This document shows, one piece after another, positions 16,941 to 25,264 of a stretch of 64,000 nt of DNA; the first letter of the stretch is position 1; each line of letters opens with the position of its first letter. The position numbers were made by a program, and so were the translations under genes. The stretch is from Stella humosa (lineage in GTDB: Bacteria > Pseudomonadota > Alphaproteobacteria > ATCC43930 > Allostellaceae). The stretch covers positions 5,128,001-5,192,000 of the forward strand of contig NZ_AP019700.1 of the NCBI RefSeq assembly GCF_006738645.1, read 5' to 3'. The notes beneath the pieces were generated by a model. That model worked only from the letters and a program-made list of their open reading frames with translations. It was not told the DNA's origin and made no database searches.

Positions 16941-17357
16941 TCAGGTCATCCGCTCGTCGGATTTTGCCAGAAAGCAGCCGGCGATCCGCCAGGTGCCGTC
17001 CGGCTGCCGTTCCATGACGTAGAGCGCCACCTCCGGCACCCCGTCCGGCCCGACCAGGACGACGCGCTGCACCAGGGCCCCGTCCGTCTCGGCCAGCTCG
17101 CGGAACTCGACCGCGCGCGGGCGATAGACCGGGGCATAGCCGCGGCGCACCATGGCAAGGAAGGTCTCGGGCGTGCCGAACATGGCCTGGATCGTGGGGG
17201 CGGCATGCGCGAAGGCAGCCGCGGCATCGTCGGCGCGGAAGGCCGCCATCTGGTCGCGGATCACCCGTTCGATGCCGGCCCGGTCGGCGTCGTCGGCCGC
17301 GGCCACCGGCAGCGAGGCCATCAGAAGCAGCAGCAATCCGGCGATCCAGCGCGTCAT
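16941..17357 (-). CDS. DUF4864 domain-containing exported protein
   Basis: A 138-residue protein with a cleavable signal peptide (TRWIAGLLLLLMASLPVAAA). The mature part, starting with IERVIRDQMAAFRADDAAAAFAHAAP and including AMVRRGYAPVYRPR and GTWRIAGCFL, matches DUF4864, a small NTF2-like fold of unknown role. The ATG at 17357 is chosen because it gives the signal peptide; the open frame extends 27 codons upstream without one. It is divergent from the gamma-glutamyltransferase-like gene. Confidence 0.85.
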   Translation of the reverse strand: MTRWIAGLLLLLMASLPVAAADDADRAGIERVIRDQMAAFRADDAAAAFAHAAPTIQAMFGTPETFLAMVRRGYAPVYRPRAVEFRELAETDGALVQRVVLVGPDGVPEVALYVMERQPDGTWRIAGCFLAKSDERMT

Positions 17358-17440
17358 CGGCCATCTCCCCAAGGGCGGTGGGAAGGATGTAGCGTGGGCC
17401 GCCGGTTCGTCCACCGGCGCACCGGACGAGGGGGCCAACC

Positions 17441-19033
17441 ATGCTGCAGACCGCCCATGCCCAGCGCGGCATGATCACCGCCCCGCATCACCTGGCGGCC
17501 CAGGCGGGCCTGGCCGTGCTGCGCGACGGCGGCAATGCGGTGGAGGCGATGGTGGCCGCGGCGGCGGCCATTGCGGTGGTCTATCCACACATGAACGCGA
17601 TCGGCGGCGACGGCTTCTGGCTGATCGCCGCCCCCGGGACCGAGCCGGTGGCGATCCGCGCCTGCGGGGCCGCCGCGGGGGCCGCCACGATCGACCTCTA
17701 CCGCCGGGCGGGGCACGCCACCATTCCGGCCCGCGGACCACTGGCGGCCCTGACCGTGCCCGGGACGGTGTCCGGCTGGGCGGCAGCACTCGACCTCGCG
17801 GCCGGGTGGGACGGCCGGCCGCTGCCGCTGGAGCGCCTGCTGGAGGAGGCGACCCACTATGCCATCGCGGGCGTGCCGGTGACGGCCAGCCAGGCCCGCT
17901 ATACCGCCCTGAAGATGGGCGAGATGGCGGAGTCGAGCGGTTTCGGCGAGACCTTCCTGCCAAGCGGCCGGCCGCCGGTCGCGGGCCAGGTGCTGGCGAA
18001 CCCCGCCCTTGGCCAGACCCTGCGGCGGCTGGCCCGCGACGGGCTGGACGGGTTCTATCGCGGCGACCTGGCCCGCAGCATCGCTGCCGACCTGGCCCGC
18101 GCGGGCTCGCCGCTCGCCGCCGACGACCTGGCCCGCCACCGGGCGGCACGCGTGCGGCCGCTTGCGGTCGGTATCGGCGCCGGCACGGTCTTCAACCACC
18201 CGCCGCCGACCCAGGGCCTGTCGTCGCTGATGATCCTCGCCCTCTGGGACCGGCTGGGCCGGCCGGCAGCGGAGGGGTTCGCCCATGTCCATGCCCTCGT
18301 GGAAGCGACCAAGCGGGCGTTCCTGGTGCGCGACGCCCATGTCGGCTGCCCGTCGGCCATGGCCCGGTCGGCCGAGGATTTCCTGACCGAGGCCCAGTTC
18401 GCGACCGACGCCGCCGCCATCGACCCGGCCCGCGCCGCGCCCTGGCCGCAGCAGGCCCCGGCCAAGGGCGACACCATCTGGATGGGGGCGGTCGACGGCG
18501 CCGGCCGGGCGGTCAGCTTCATCCAGAGCATCTATTGGGAGTTCGGCTCGGGCGTGGTGCTGCGCGACACCGGGCTGCTGATGCAGAATCGCGGCGCCAG
18601 CTTCCAGCTCGAGCCCGCCGGCCTGCGCGCACTGGCACCGGGCCGCCTGCCGTTCCATACGCTGAACCCCGCCCTGGCCCGCCTGGGCGACGGCCGCACC
18701 GTCACCTACGGCACGATGGGCGGCGAGGGCCAGCCGCAGACTCAGGCCGCCATCCTGACCCGCCTGCTGGCCGGCCAGGCGCCGCAGCAGGCGGTGACGG
18801 CGCCGCGCTGGCTGCTCGGCCGCACCTGGGGGGCCGAGGCGACGAACCTGAAGATCGAGGACCAGATGGCCGACGGCACCATCCAGGCCCTGCGCCGGGC
18901 CGGCCACGACGTCGAGATGGTCGAGGGGTTCAGCGACCTGATGGGCCACGCCGGCATGATCGTCCACGGCCCCGACGGCGTCCTGTCCGGTGCCGCCGAC
19001 CCGCGCGCGGACGGCATTGTCGCAGCCTTCTGA
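17441..19033 (+). CDS. gamma-glutamyltransferase family N-terminal nucleophile hydrolase
   Basis: A 530-residue Ntn-hydrolase homologue. The catalytic Thr345 lies in GDTIWMGAVD, where autocleavage would leave a 344-residue large and a 186-residue small subunit. Other family blocks are AQAGLAVLRDGGNAVEAMVAAAAA, NAIGGDGFWLI and GTMGGEGQPQTQA. No signal peptide is present, unlike classical periplasmic GGT, and the length fits cytoplasmic relatives such as amidohydrolases of the HpxW type or cephalosporin-acylase-like enzymes. Neighbouring gpt makes a purine-catabolism link conceivable but unproven. The start gives LQTAHAQRGMITAPHHLAAQ, the usual beginning of this branch. Confidence 0.88.
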   Translation: MLQTAHAQRGMITAPHHLAAQAGLAVLRDGGNAVEAMVAAAAAIAVVYPHMNAIGGDGFWLIAAPGTEPVAIRACGAAAGAATIDLYRRAGHATIPARGPLAALTVPGTVSGWAAALDLAAGWDGRPLPLERLLEEATHYAIAGVPVTASQARYTALKMGEMAESSGFGETFLPSGRPPVAGQVLANPALGQTLRRLARDGLDGFYRGDLARSIAADLARAGSPLAADDLARHRAARVRPLAVGIGAGTVFNHPPPTQGLSSLMILALWDRLGRPAAEGFAHVHALVEATKRAFLVRDAHVGCPSAMARSAEDFLTEAQFATDAAAIDPARAAPWPQQAPAKGDTIWMGAVDGAGRAVSFIQSIYWEFGSGVVLRDTGLLMQNRGASFQLEPAGLRALAPGRLPFHTLNPALARLGDGRTVTYGTMGGEGQPQTQAAILTRLLAGQAPQQAVTAPRWLLGRTWGAEATNLKIEDQMADGTIQALRRAGHDVEMVEGFSDLMGHAGMIVHGPDGVLSGAADPRADGIVAAF

Positions 19034-19117
19034 AAGAGCGAAATCCGCCCTTGCATGCCGGGACCGCTTTGCGTAGTGTCCCGGCCTCTCGCGGCGGTTC
19101 TGGCCCCGAGACAATGC

Positions 19118-19194
19118 GCGCCCGTAGCTCAACTGGATAGAGCACCAGACTACGAATCTGGGGGTTAGGAGTTCGAATCTCTTCGGGCGCGCCA
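19118..19194 (+). tRNA. tRNA-Arg (anticodon ACG)
   Basis: A 77-nt cloverleaf: GCGCCCG pairs with CGGGCGC, the D-arm is GCTCAACTGGATAGAGC, the anticodon stem-loop CCAGACTACGAATCTGG reads ACG, and the T-arm is AGGAGTTCGAATCTCTT; CCA is encoded at 19192–19194. Its last 45 nt recur at 21970–22014, marking it as the attachment site of an integrated element. Confidence 0.97.
19150..19194 (+). repeat. attachment repeat attL within tRNA-Arg
   Basis: The 45 bp from the anticodon loop to CCA are identical to 21970–22014 except for one base (C at 19158, A at 21978). This is the classical arrangement of a tyrosine-integrase att core in the 3' half of a tRNA gene. Confidence 0.88.
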
Positions 19195-19218
19195 CTTTCC
19201 TTTTCAAGGGCTTAGCAG

Positions 19219-19494
19219 CTACTTTCCGGCATCGCCCGCGGCCCTTTTCCGCGGCTTGGTTGTCGATTTGGTTGCCACTTCACCAATCGGCCTCGTCAGA
19301 TCGACATCCCGGATGGCCCGGCGGCCCGACACCCAGTCGACCGCGGCGCGCGTCGCGGAGTCGGCCACCAGCAGGTAGAGTTGCGTCGTCTCGAACGACT
19401 GGTGCCGAGCAAACTGCTGCACCACGCGCCCCGGCGCGACATGCGCCAGCGCGGTCGTGAATGACGCCTTCAGGTAGCGGAAGCGATGCTTCCC
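19219..19494 (-). pseudogene. tyrosine recombinase/integrase, C-terminal fragment
   Basis: About 90 codons of homology: HRFRYLKASFTTALAHV represents the HxxR box, and RHQSFETTQLYLLV the GH…ETT..Y box with the presumed nucleophilic Tyr. The catalytic core upstream of HRFRY is absent: above 19494 the frame stays open but encodes sequence antisense to another gene fragment. It reads towards attL, the usual orientation of an integrase next to its att site. A short basic tail (TKPRKRAAGDAGK) follows the core. Confidence 0.75.
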
Positions 19495-19537
19495 ACTAGG
19501 CCCGCCCGCTTCATGGCCGTTCGGATGGCGCTCTGCG

Positions 19538-19795
19538 CTGCTCTCGATCGGTTTCTTGACCGGCTGCGCCTCGACGGAGCCGCCGCCGCGCATCGTGACC
19601 AAGATCGAGCGGGTGGAGGCCCGGCATCCGGGCGAGTTGCTGCGGTGCCAGGACGAGCCGGAGGTGCCGCCGGCGCCGCGGTCGGTCGGCCTGGGGCTCG
19701 CGTGGGTCGCTGATATGCGGGCGGCGGAGGCGGATTGCCGGGCGCGGCTGGCCTGCATCAGGCGGCGGCAGGCGGGGGTCGGGTGCGGCAGCTAG
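19538..19795 (+). pseudogene. Rz1/o-spanin-like prophage lipoprotein, start codon missing
   Basis: The reading frame from 19538 gives LLSIGFLTGCASTEPPP, the end of a lipoprotein signal with lipobox LTGC, then a short mature domain with PGELLRCQDEPEVPP and AWVADMRAAEADCRARL. This pattern (Pro-rich start, Cys-containing LLRC.PEP stretch, W..DM.AA..DCR helix) is what outer-membrane spanins of tailed phages show. No ATG, GTG or TTG lies in frame before the signal sequence; the frame runs into the integrase fragment, so the 5' end was lost at the deletion junction. A TTG at 19556 could start only a signal-less version. Confidence 0.55.
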
Positions 19796-19895
19796 CCGAG
19801 GCGCGCGACCCGCCCCACTCGGCCGCTCTGGCCATCTACCGTGCCCCAGCCGTCCACGCCGGATTGCCAGCCCGCCCGGCCGGATCGGGGTCATA

Positions 19896-21063
19896 CCAAG
19901 TCCGGCTGTTCATGACCGATGTGCCCACGCCCGGAGACCGATGGACATGATCTTCCATGGCTGGTCGACGAGCTTGTTCCAGGCGTGGGCGCAGTGGTCG
20001 AGGATGTCGTCGTAGGATTGGAAGACGCGGTTCGAGAGCCAGTTGTCGCGCATGAACTGCCAGACGTTCTCGACCGGGTTCAGCTCCGGCGACTTGGCTG
20101 GTAGCGGCACGATCGTGATGTTGGCCGGGACGACAAGCCGCTCGGAGAGGTGCCATCCAGCCTGGTCCATCAAGAGCAGGGCATGGGCGCCGGGAGCGAC
20201 GGTGCGGCTGATCTCCGCCAGATGGAGTTGCATGGACGGCACGTTGCAGCGCGGCAGGACGAGGGCCGCGCCCTTGCCCTCGGCCGGACAGATCGCGCCG
20301 AAGATGTAGGCCGACTTGGTGCGCTGGTCGTGCGGCGCGCTCGGCCGGGTGCCGCGCCGGGCCCAGCGCCGGGTGATGCCGTTCTTCTGGCCTACACGGG
20401 CTTCGTCCTGGAACCAGACCTCTATCCCTCCTGGGGCTTCGGCAGCCTTCTTGCGCGCGAGGCGCGCCAGGAGCGCGGGAAAGTTTTTTTGAATGCCTCC
20501 CCGGCTTGCGGGTCCTGGGCATGGTGACGCGGCCGGGCCGACAGCTTGCGGTAGCCCATCGCCCGAAGCCGGTCGCTCATCGTCTGCTTCGACAGGCTGA
20601 CCCCGAAAGTCTCGTGGATCCATTGCGCGAGGTCGATCAGCCGCCAGCGGACGACGCCGTGCACGGCCGGGATCGGGCCAGCCTCGACCAGCCGGGCCAC
20701 CTCCGCCCATTGCTCGGCCGACAGCTTCGAGGATGCGCCGCCAGCCTTGCGGTCGATCAGGCCATCCGGACCGTCGGCGTTGAACGCCAGCACCCAGTCC
20801 CGCACCGTCTGCAAGCCGACACCGCCCAGCTTGGCTGCATCGCTCCGGCTACCGCCGTCATAGATCGCCGACAGCGCCAATAGCCGCCGGGCCTGGCCGG
20901 CGTCCTTCGAACGCTTTGCCAATCCCCGAAGCGCCGCTCCGTCATAGTCTCCGCGCAGCCCGATCGGTGCAGCCATGGCGAACTCCATACCGTTCGCCAT
21001 CCTTGAATCAGAACTCCGACCCCAGCGGAATCCCCTTCGTGAGTCACCTCACGCCGGACTTGG
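19896..21063 (-). mobile_element. IS630-family insertion sequence, 1168 bp, flanked by TA
   Basis: The left end CCAAGTCCGGC and right end GCCGGACTTGG are perfect inverted repeats, each flanked by TA (19894–19895 and 21064–21065). The transposase is on the minus strand. It differs from the element at 15387 in ends, length and protein, so these are two separate IS types. It is nested in the tRNA-Arg island directly behind the stop codon of the cargo gene at 21066. Confidence 0.9.
19910..20976 (-). CDS. IS630-family transposase, split in two frames at an A7 tract
   Basis: From the ATG at 20976 the first frame gives the DNA-binding part (LRGDYDGAALRGLAKRSKDAGQARRLLALSAIYDG style, with GVGLQTVRDWVLAFNADG) to FKK at A7 (20484–20490). 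Homology continues in the −1 frame as QKNFPALLARLARKKA and ends at 19910, with DDE residues in WFQDEARVGQKNG, LLLMDQAGWH and SPELNPVENVWQFMR. The in-frame AAA AAA codons preceded by C are a plausible −1 slippery site, and PGAP-style annotations of this family routinely invoke programmed frameshifting. Both halves are otherwise intact, so the element may be active. Confidence 0.87.
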
Positions 21064-21065
21064 TA

Positions 21066-21488
21066 TCAGTCATCCACCCGCAGTTCTGCCTTGCACACCG
21101 GAGCCGTGCTGCCGACCAGTGTCGGCGTCAGCGTGCATTTTGCTCCGTACTCAATCAATGACTGGGCCACGCACGTCTCCATCTTTCCGTCCTTCGTATG
21201 AATTCGAATATAGGCGTCGCAGACTAGACTTCCGTTCGTTTCCATCCAGCGCAGCCGATAGACGCGCCCCTTGCTATCGAAAATATTCGGCGAAAAATAG
21301 GACGAATGCGCATCGCCGCCCTCATGATTTACTTCCCGCCGAACCTCGTCGCCCATATCCATGAGGAGGGTGCGCTTGGCATAATTGTAGAAGAGAGCAT
21401 TGGTCTGAAACTGCGCCGCGATGCTCGATACCGGCAGCAGGCAAACTGTCCCTAGAAGGGTGGCGATCACAAACCTGTAGGCCGTCAT
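21066..21488 (-). CDS. secreted protein of unknown function, island cargo
   Basis: A 140-residue protein with a signal peptide (TAYRFVIATLLGTVCLLPVSS, cleavage near IAAQ). The ATG at 21488 has GGAG at the right distance; an upstream ATG at 21515 would add nine residues without changing the signal. The mature domain has paired cysteines (SLVCDAYI, METCVAQ, AKCTLTP, APVCKAE), suggesting disulfides, and aromatic-rich YAKRTLLMD and SSYFSPNIFDSKGRVYRLRW. Its base composition is clearly lower in GC than the chromosome around it, consistent with import. I recognise no family. The IS lies one TA beyond its stop codon and leaves it intact. Confidence 0.65.
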   Translation of the reverse strand: MTAYRFVIATLLGTVCLLPVSSIAAQFQTNALFYNYAKRTLLMDMGDEVRREVNHEGGDAHSSYFSPNIFDSKGRVYRLRWMETNGSLVCDAYIRIHTKDGKMETCVAQSLIEYGAKCTLTPTLVGSTAPVCKAELRVDD

Positions 21489-21563
21489 GCTCCTGATCTC
21501 CGTAGTGAGATGCAACCGGTGGGCAGCAAGCTATCCGCGGCAGCGCTCGGCCGGGACGGAAGC

Positions 21564-21695
21564 CTAATCCAGGATCGCCGCCTCGGGGAAGTCGCCCGGG
21601 TGCATCTCGGCCAGCGTGCGGAAGCGCGCGGGCGGCAGCGCCAGCAGGTCGTCGACGCTGAGGCCGGCGAGGCGGCGTTCCGGCTGCTGGCGCAT
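21564..21695 (-). CDS. possible small gene of prophage origin (43 codons)
   Basis: An ATG at 21695 with TAGGA upstream opens 43 codons with a compact, charged sequence (PERRLAGLSVDDLLALPPARF, EMHPGDFPEAAILD) that looks more protein-like than the other frames. It may be a leftover phage gene in the island, but length and lack of a recognised family make it doubtful. Confidence 0.25.
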   Translation of the reverse strand: MRQQPERRLAGLSVDDLLALPPARFRTLAEMHPGDFPEAAILD

Positions 21696-21969
21696 GTGAT
21701 CCTACTCGAGCGGCAGCGGGCGATCGGGGCTTGGGTGGTGGAGGCGGGGAGATTGCTATGTCAACAGAACCTAGTAAATCAGCACCGGACCGCTCGTGCG
21801 GGGAAAGCTTGTGCGGAACCGGTGCGGGTCCCTATTAACAGGATTCTCGCCCGCACCGTATCTCGGAACGCATGGCGAACACCGGTCGCCACTCTTCTCG
21901 AAATACCTCCGGCCACCGCACCAACGCAAAAACGCCAGAACTGCTGGGGTTTCTGACGCGCTCCCCCGC
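21696..21969. other. gene-free part of the island
   Basis: No frame here has convincing coding character, and no inverted repeat or promoter stands out. It is moderately lower in GC than the chromosome. It separates the possible small gene from attR. Confidence 0.4.
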
Positions 21970-22014
21970 CTACGAATATGGGGGTTAGGAGTTCGAATCT
22001 CTTCGGGCGCGCCA
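21970..22014 (+). repeat. attachment repeat attR (partial tRNA-Arg copy)
   Basis: A 45-bp copy of the 3' end of tRNA-Arg (19150–19194) with one substitution, including the encoded CCA. The 5' half of the tRNA is absent, so this is not a second functional tRNA gene. Confidence 0.88.
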
Positions 22015-22086
22015 TTCTCCCCAACGAATTCCATTCGAGAAGTTCTTCCGGGAGCCCTTCGCTGTCCCGTGTGGCATGTTGGCCGC

Positions 22087-22815
22087 TCAATCCGCCACGA
22101 CAAGCCGGTATCCCGCGTCGTACGCGTCCAGGGTGAGCAGGTCGGCGTAGCGTCGCGCCCACTGGCCGGTTTCAAGGTCGCGCCTCAGTTGCTGCAGACC
22201 GGCCTCGGCATCCCCGATGGCCCAGAATGACGAGCTGCCGGATCGGATGTAGGGATCGAGATAGGCCTCGGGCCGGCGCCAATAGGCGTAGAGGAACCCG
22301 TCGCTGCAATCGTGCGGCACCAGCAGCGGCGTGATCCGCACCGGCCCCAGCCAGCGTTCGTAGTCGGCCAGAGCCGGCATCTGCGCGTCGTCCAATGCCG
22401 CAAGCCCGGGAAGATAGTCGGTCAGCCAGGGGCGGCATGACGGGTCGAAGGTGAGCAGGACGATGCGGCCGCTCGTCACGCGCCGCATCTCGCTCAGGCC
22501 CGCTTGCTTGTCCGCCCAGTGATGAACGGTCAGGACCGCCATCGCCGCGTCGAAGCGCTTGTCCTCGAATGGCAGGGCCTCGGCGCGGGCGCGGATCGCC
22601 TTGGCCGCTGCCGGACCGCGCTTCCGGATCATCGCGAGCGACGGCTCGACCGCGACTAGCGATCTACCCGTCGGTTCGTAAGAACCGGCGCCCGCGCCCA
22701 CGTTCAGAATGGTCCGGGCCAGACCCAGCGCGTCCTCAATGGCAGCAGCTATCCGGGCATCGGGCCGGCGAAGCGCGGCATAGTTACTGCCGATGACGTC
22801 GTATTTTGGGCGCAT
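22087..22815 (-). CDS. class I SAM-dependent methyltransferase
   Basis: A 242-residue methyltransferase. Motif I is ILNVGAGAGSYE (~36–47), followed by VAVEPS (motif post-I acid), ARAEALPFEDKRFD and the AVLTVHHWAD block typical of methyltransf_11 proteins. Start at 22815 (MRPKYDVIG) gives a normal N-terminus; the longer open frame would overlap the neighbouring carbonic anhydrase gene. The substrate is not predictable. It lies just outside the island and 19 bp downstream of the carbonic anhydrase gene on the same strand, so the two are probably co-transcribed. Confidence 0.87.
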   Translation of the reverse strand: MRPKYDVIGSNYAALRRPDARIAAAIEDALGLARTILNVGAGAGSYEPTGRSLVAVEPSLAMIRKRGPAAAKAIRARAEALPFEDKRFDAAMAVLTVHHWADKQAGLSEMRRVTSGRIVLLTFDPSCRPWLTDYLPGLAALDDAQMPALADYERWLGPVRITPLLVPHDCSDGFLYAYWRRPEAYLDPYIRSGSSSFWAIGDAEAGLQQLRRDLETGQWARRYADLLTLDAYDAGYRLVVAD

Positions 22816-22834
22816 TGCGTCCGCGCCCGCCCGG

Positions 22835-23575
22835 TCAGGCGACCAGCTTGCCCCGGTCCACCAGGAATTCGACCTTGCCATCGTCGAGGTCGTAGCGGGC
22901 GGCCACCACCTTCACCTTGCCCGACTTGACGAGGCCGGCGACAATCTTGCTCTGGGTGGCAATCCTGCCCGCGGTGCGCAGGGCGTTCTCGCGGATCGTG
23001 TTGTCCACGAAATCGCCCGGCTGCTTCATCACGGCCCGGGCCGACGGCACGATGTCCTTCACCATCGGGCCGATCGACCCTGGGAACTTCGCCCCCTTGG
23101 TGACGATGTCGCAGGCCGCGGCGGCCGCCCCGCAGCGCTCGTGGCCGAGCACGACGATGAGCGGCACGCCAAGCACCGCGGCACCGTACTCGATCGTGCC
23201 CATGGTGACGGTGTCGGCCGTGTTGCCGGCATTGCGCGCGACGAAGAGCTCGCCCGCGCTGACGCCGCCGAACAGCAGTTCCGGGGCGACGCGGCTGTCG
23301 GCACAGCTGACGATGGTGGCCCATGGCGCCTGCGACATCGCGACCTTGGTGCGGCTGGCGGTCAGGTCGCCGATGCAGAGATCGGGAGCGGCGACGAAGC
23401 GGGCATTGCCGGCCTTCAGCCTGCCCAGCGCCTGATCGGCGGTCAGGCTGGTGGTGGCCCCGCCCGCGGCCGACGCCGCACCGGCGCCCAGCGCCATCGC
23501 CGCCAGCCCGGCCGCGCCGAGGCCTAGGAACCCGCGACGCCCAAGAACTCGATCGCGCTCACAGATATTGCACAT
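22835..23575 (-). CDS. beta-carbonic anhydrase, Tat-exported
   Basis: A 246-residue beta-class enzyme interconverting CO2 and bicarbonate. Zinc ligands are visible: Cys91-x-Asp93-x-Arg95 in SCADSRVAPE, and His145–Cys148 in GHERCGA. The N-terminus has a twin-arginine signal (RRGFLGLGAAGLAAMALG, residues 13–30) ending in ASA, so the enzyme should act in the periplasm folded and metal-loaded. Periplasmic beta-carbonic anhydrases with Tat signals are known in other Proteobacteria. Cys2/Cys5 before the RR lie in the removed part. Confidence 0.93.
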   Translation of the reverse strand: MCNICERDRVLGRRGFLGLGAAGLAAMALGAGAASAAGGATTSLTADQALGRLKAGNARFVAAPDLCIGDLTASRTKVAMSQAPWATIVSCADSRVAPELLFGGVSAGELFVARNAGNTADTVTMGTIEYGAAVLGVPLIVVLGHERCGAAAAACDIVTKGAKFPGSIGPMVKDIVPSARAVMKQPGDFVDNTIRENALRTAGRIATQSKIVAGLVKSGKVKVVAARYDLDDGKVEFLVDRGKLVA

Positions 23576-23856
23576 CGGACCGCCCCGCCTGGAGTTGCCT
23601 TGCCTGGAAACCTGCGGGCAGGCGCGAACGATGCCGGCCTGACCGCATTAGCGATTCTTATCGCAACGCTGACCGGCCCGACCACAGGAAAGATCGCCCT
23701 GGGGTTGAAAGGATGGCCGTCGATCGCGGCGATCCGGCCTCCAGACGCCGCGCCGAAGAAGTGGTGGCGATGCATCTCGACAGCCGCAGGCCGGGCTGAT
23801 AACGCTTTGCATAATACCCGCCAGAAAACGGCGCGGGCTTTCCCGAGGGAGGGAAC

Positions 23857-25224
23857 ATGAAGTTACTGTTGGCCACCGCGACCGCCATTGCGCTCGTCAC
23901 CACTGCCGTCCCTGGCGTCGCCCAGGAAAAGCTGACGGTCTGGTGGGTCAAGGGCTTCTATAAATCTGAGGATGATGCATTACTTGCCGCAATCAAGGCC
24001 TACGAGGCCAAGACCGGTGTGAAGGTAGATCTGTCCCAGTACGCAATTCAGGACATGATCCCGAAGTCGGTCGCCGCCCTCGATTCCGGCTTGCCGCCCG
24101 ACGTCGCCTATGCCGACAGCTACGATGTCCAGGTCGCCGGCAAGTGGGCGTTCGATGGCCGTCTGGAAGACATCTCCGACCTGATCGAGCCGATGAAGGC
24201 GCGTTTCTCGCCGAACACGGCCGAAACCGCTTACCTCTACAACGACAAGGCCAAGAAGAGCGCCTACTACGCCTATCCGATGAAGCAGCAGACTCTGCAC
24301 ATCCAGTACTGGAAAGACATGCTGGCGACCGCCGGCTTCAAGCCCGCCGACATCCCCGGCACCTGGAAGGAATACTGGTCCTTCTGGTGCGAGAAGGCGC
24401 AGCCCGCCTATCGCCGCGCCACCAGCAGCCGCGTCTTCGGCATCGGCAACCCGATGGGCGTGGAATCGACCGACTCGTTCCAGTCGTTCCTCAGTTGGGT
24501 CGACGCCTATGGCGTGAAGCTGGTCGACGATGCCGGCAAGCCGACAGTCGACGACCCGAAGGTGAAGGCAGGCCTCGTCAGCGCCCTGCGCGACTACACC
24601 GACATCTACGCCAAGGGCTGCTCGCCGCCGTCCTCGACGACGTGGAAGGACCCCGACAACAACGTCGCCTTCCACAATCGCACCACCATGATGACGCACA
24701 ACTACACGATCTCGATCGCGGCCAAGTGGCTGGACGACGCCAACAATGCCGCACTGACGCCCGAGCAGCGGGCGGCCGGCCGCAAGGCCTATGACGAGAC
24801 GATCGCCACCTCCGGCTTCCCCACGAAGCCGGACGGCTCGCCGATGCACTATCGCGCCTCGGTCAAGGTCGGCGTCATCTTCGAACAGGCGAAGAACAAG
24901 GCCCGCGCCCGCGACTTCATCAAGTTCCTGATGGAGGAGCAGAACCTGCGCCCCTATGTCGAGGGCGCGCTGGGTCGCTGGTTCCCGGTCACCAAGGAAA
25001 GCCAGGCCAGCCCCTTCTGGCAGGCCGACCCGCACCGCAAGGCGGTCTACGACCAGTTCATGGCCGGCACCCTGCCGTTCGAGTTCACCAAGAACTACAA
25101 GTTCACCATCCTCAACAACGAGAACGTCTGGGCCAAGGCGATGAACCGCGTCGTCAGCGAGAAGGTCCCGGTCGAGAAGGCGGTCGACGAGATGGTCGCC
25201 CGCATCAAGGAAGTGGCGAACTGA
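23857..25224 (+). CDS. ABC sugar transporter substrate-binding protein (family 1)
   Basis: A 455-residue extracellular binding protein with signal peptide (residues 1–22, cleaved near GVAQ). KLTVWWVKGFYKSEDDALLAAIKAYEAKTG is the SBP_bac_1 start, and LPPDVAYADSYD, FHNRTTMMTHNYTISIAAKW and EEQNLRPYVEGALGRWFPV are further family blocks. It probably binds an oligosaccharide or polyol. The ATG follows GAGGGAGGG. Two permease genes follow; a terminator-like hairpin after the next start codon should keep the level of this protein above that of the permeases. Confidence 0.93.
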   Translation: MKLLLATATAIALVTTAVPGVAQEKLTVWWVKGFYKSEDDALLAAIKAYEAKTGVKVDLSQYAIQDMIPKSVAALDSGLPPDVAYADSYDVQVAGKWAFDGRLEDISDLIEPMKARFSPNTAETAYLYNDKAKKSAYYAYPMKQQTLHIQYWKDMLATAGFKPADIPGTWKEYWSFWCEKAQPAYRRATSSRVFGIGNPMGVESTDSFQSFLSWVDAYGVKLVDDAGKPTVDDPKVKAGLVSALRDYTDIYAKGCSPPSSTTWKDPDNNVAFHNRTTMMTHNYTISIAAKWLDDANNAALTPEQRAAGRKAYDETIATSGFPTKPDGSPMHYRASVKVGVIFEQAKNKARARDFIKFLMEEQNLRPYVEGALGRWFPVTKESQASPFWQADPHRKAVYDQFMAGTLPFEFTKNYKFTILNNENVWAKAMNRVVSEKVPVEKAVDEMVARIKEVAN

Positions 25225-25264
25225 GGCGGCGGGCGAACCGGAGCGGACGCCGCGCGCGGCACCG

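Larger units (their letters stand above)
19195..22014. mobile_element. degraded tRNA-Arg-integrated island (prophage remnant), about 2.8 kb
   Basis: It is bounded by tRNA-Arg and the 45-bp att repeat. It contains, in order, the C-terminal part of a tyrosine integrase next to attL, a fragment resembling a phage outer-membrane spanin, a complete IS630-family element, a gene for a secreted protein with lower GC than its surroundings, and about 480 bp without a convincing gene. Integrase and spanin pieces abut near 19,500 with both 5' ends missing, which indicates a large internal deletion. It is no longer autonomous. Confidence 0.82.

Noticed and set aside
19556-19795. Intact spanin gene starting at TTG 19556
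   Set aside because: That start would remove the signal sequence that lies in the same frame just upstream; the absence of any earlier start codon points to truncation.
21961-22014. Second tRNA-Arg gene
   Set aside because: Only the 3' 45 bp are present; acceptor 5' strand, D-arm and half of the anticodon stem are missing, so it is an att repeat.
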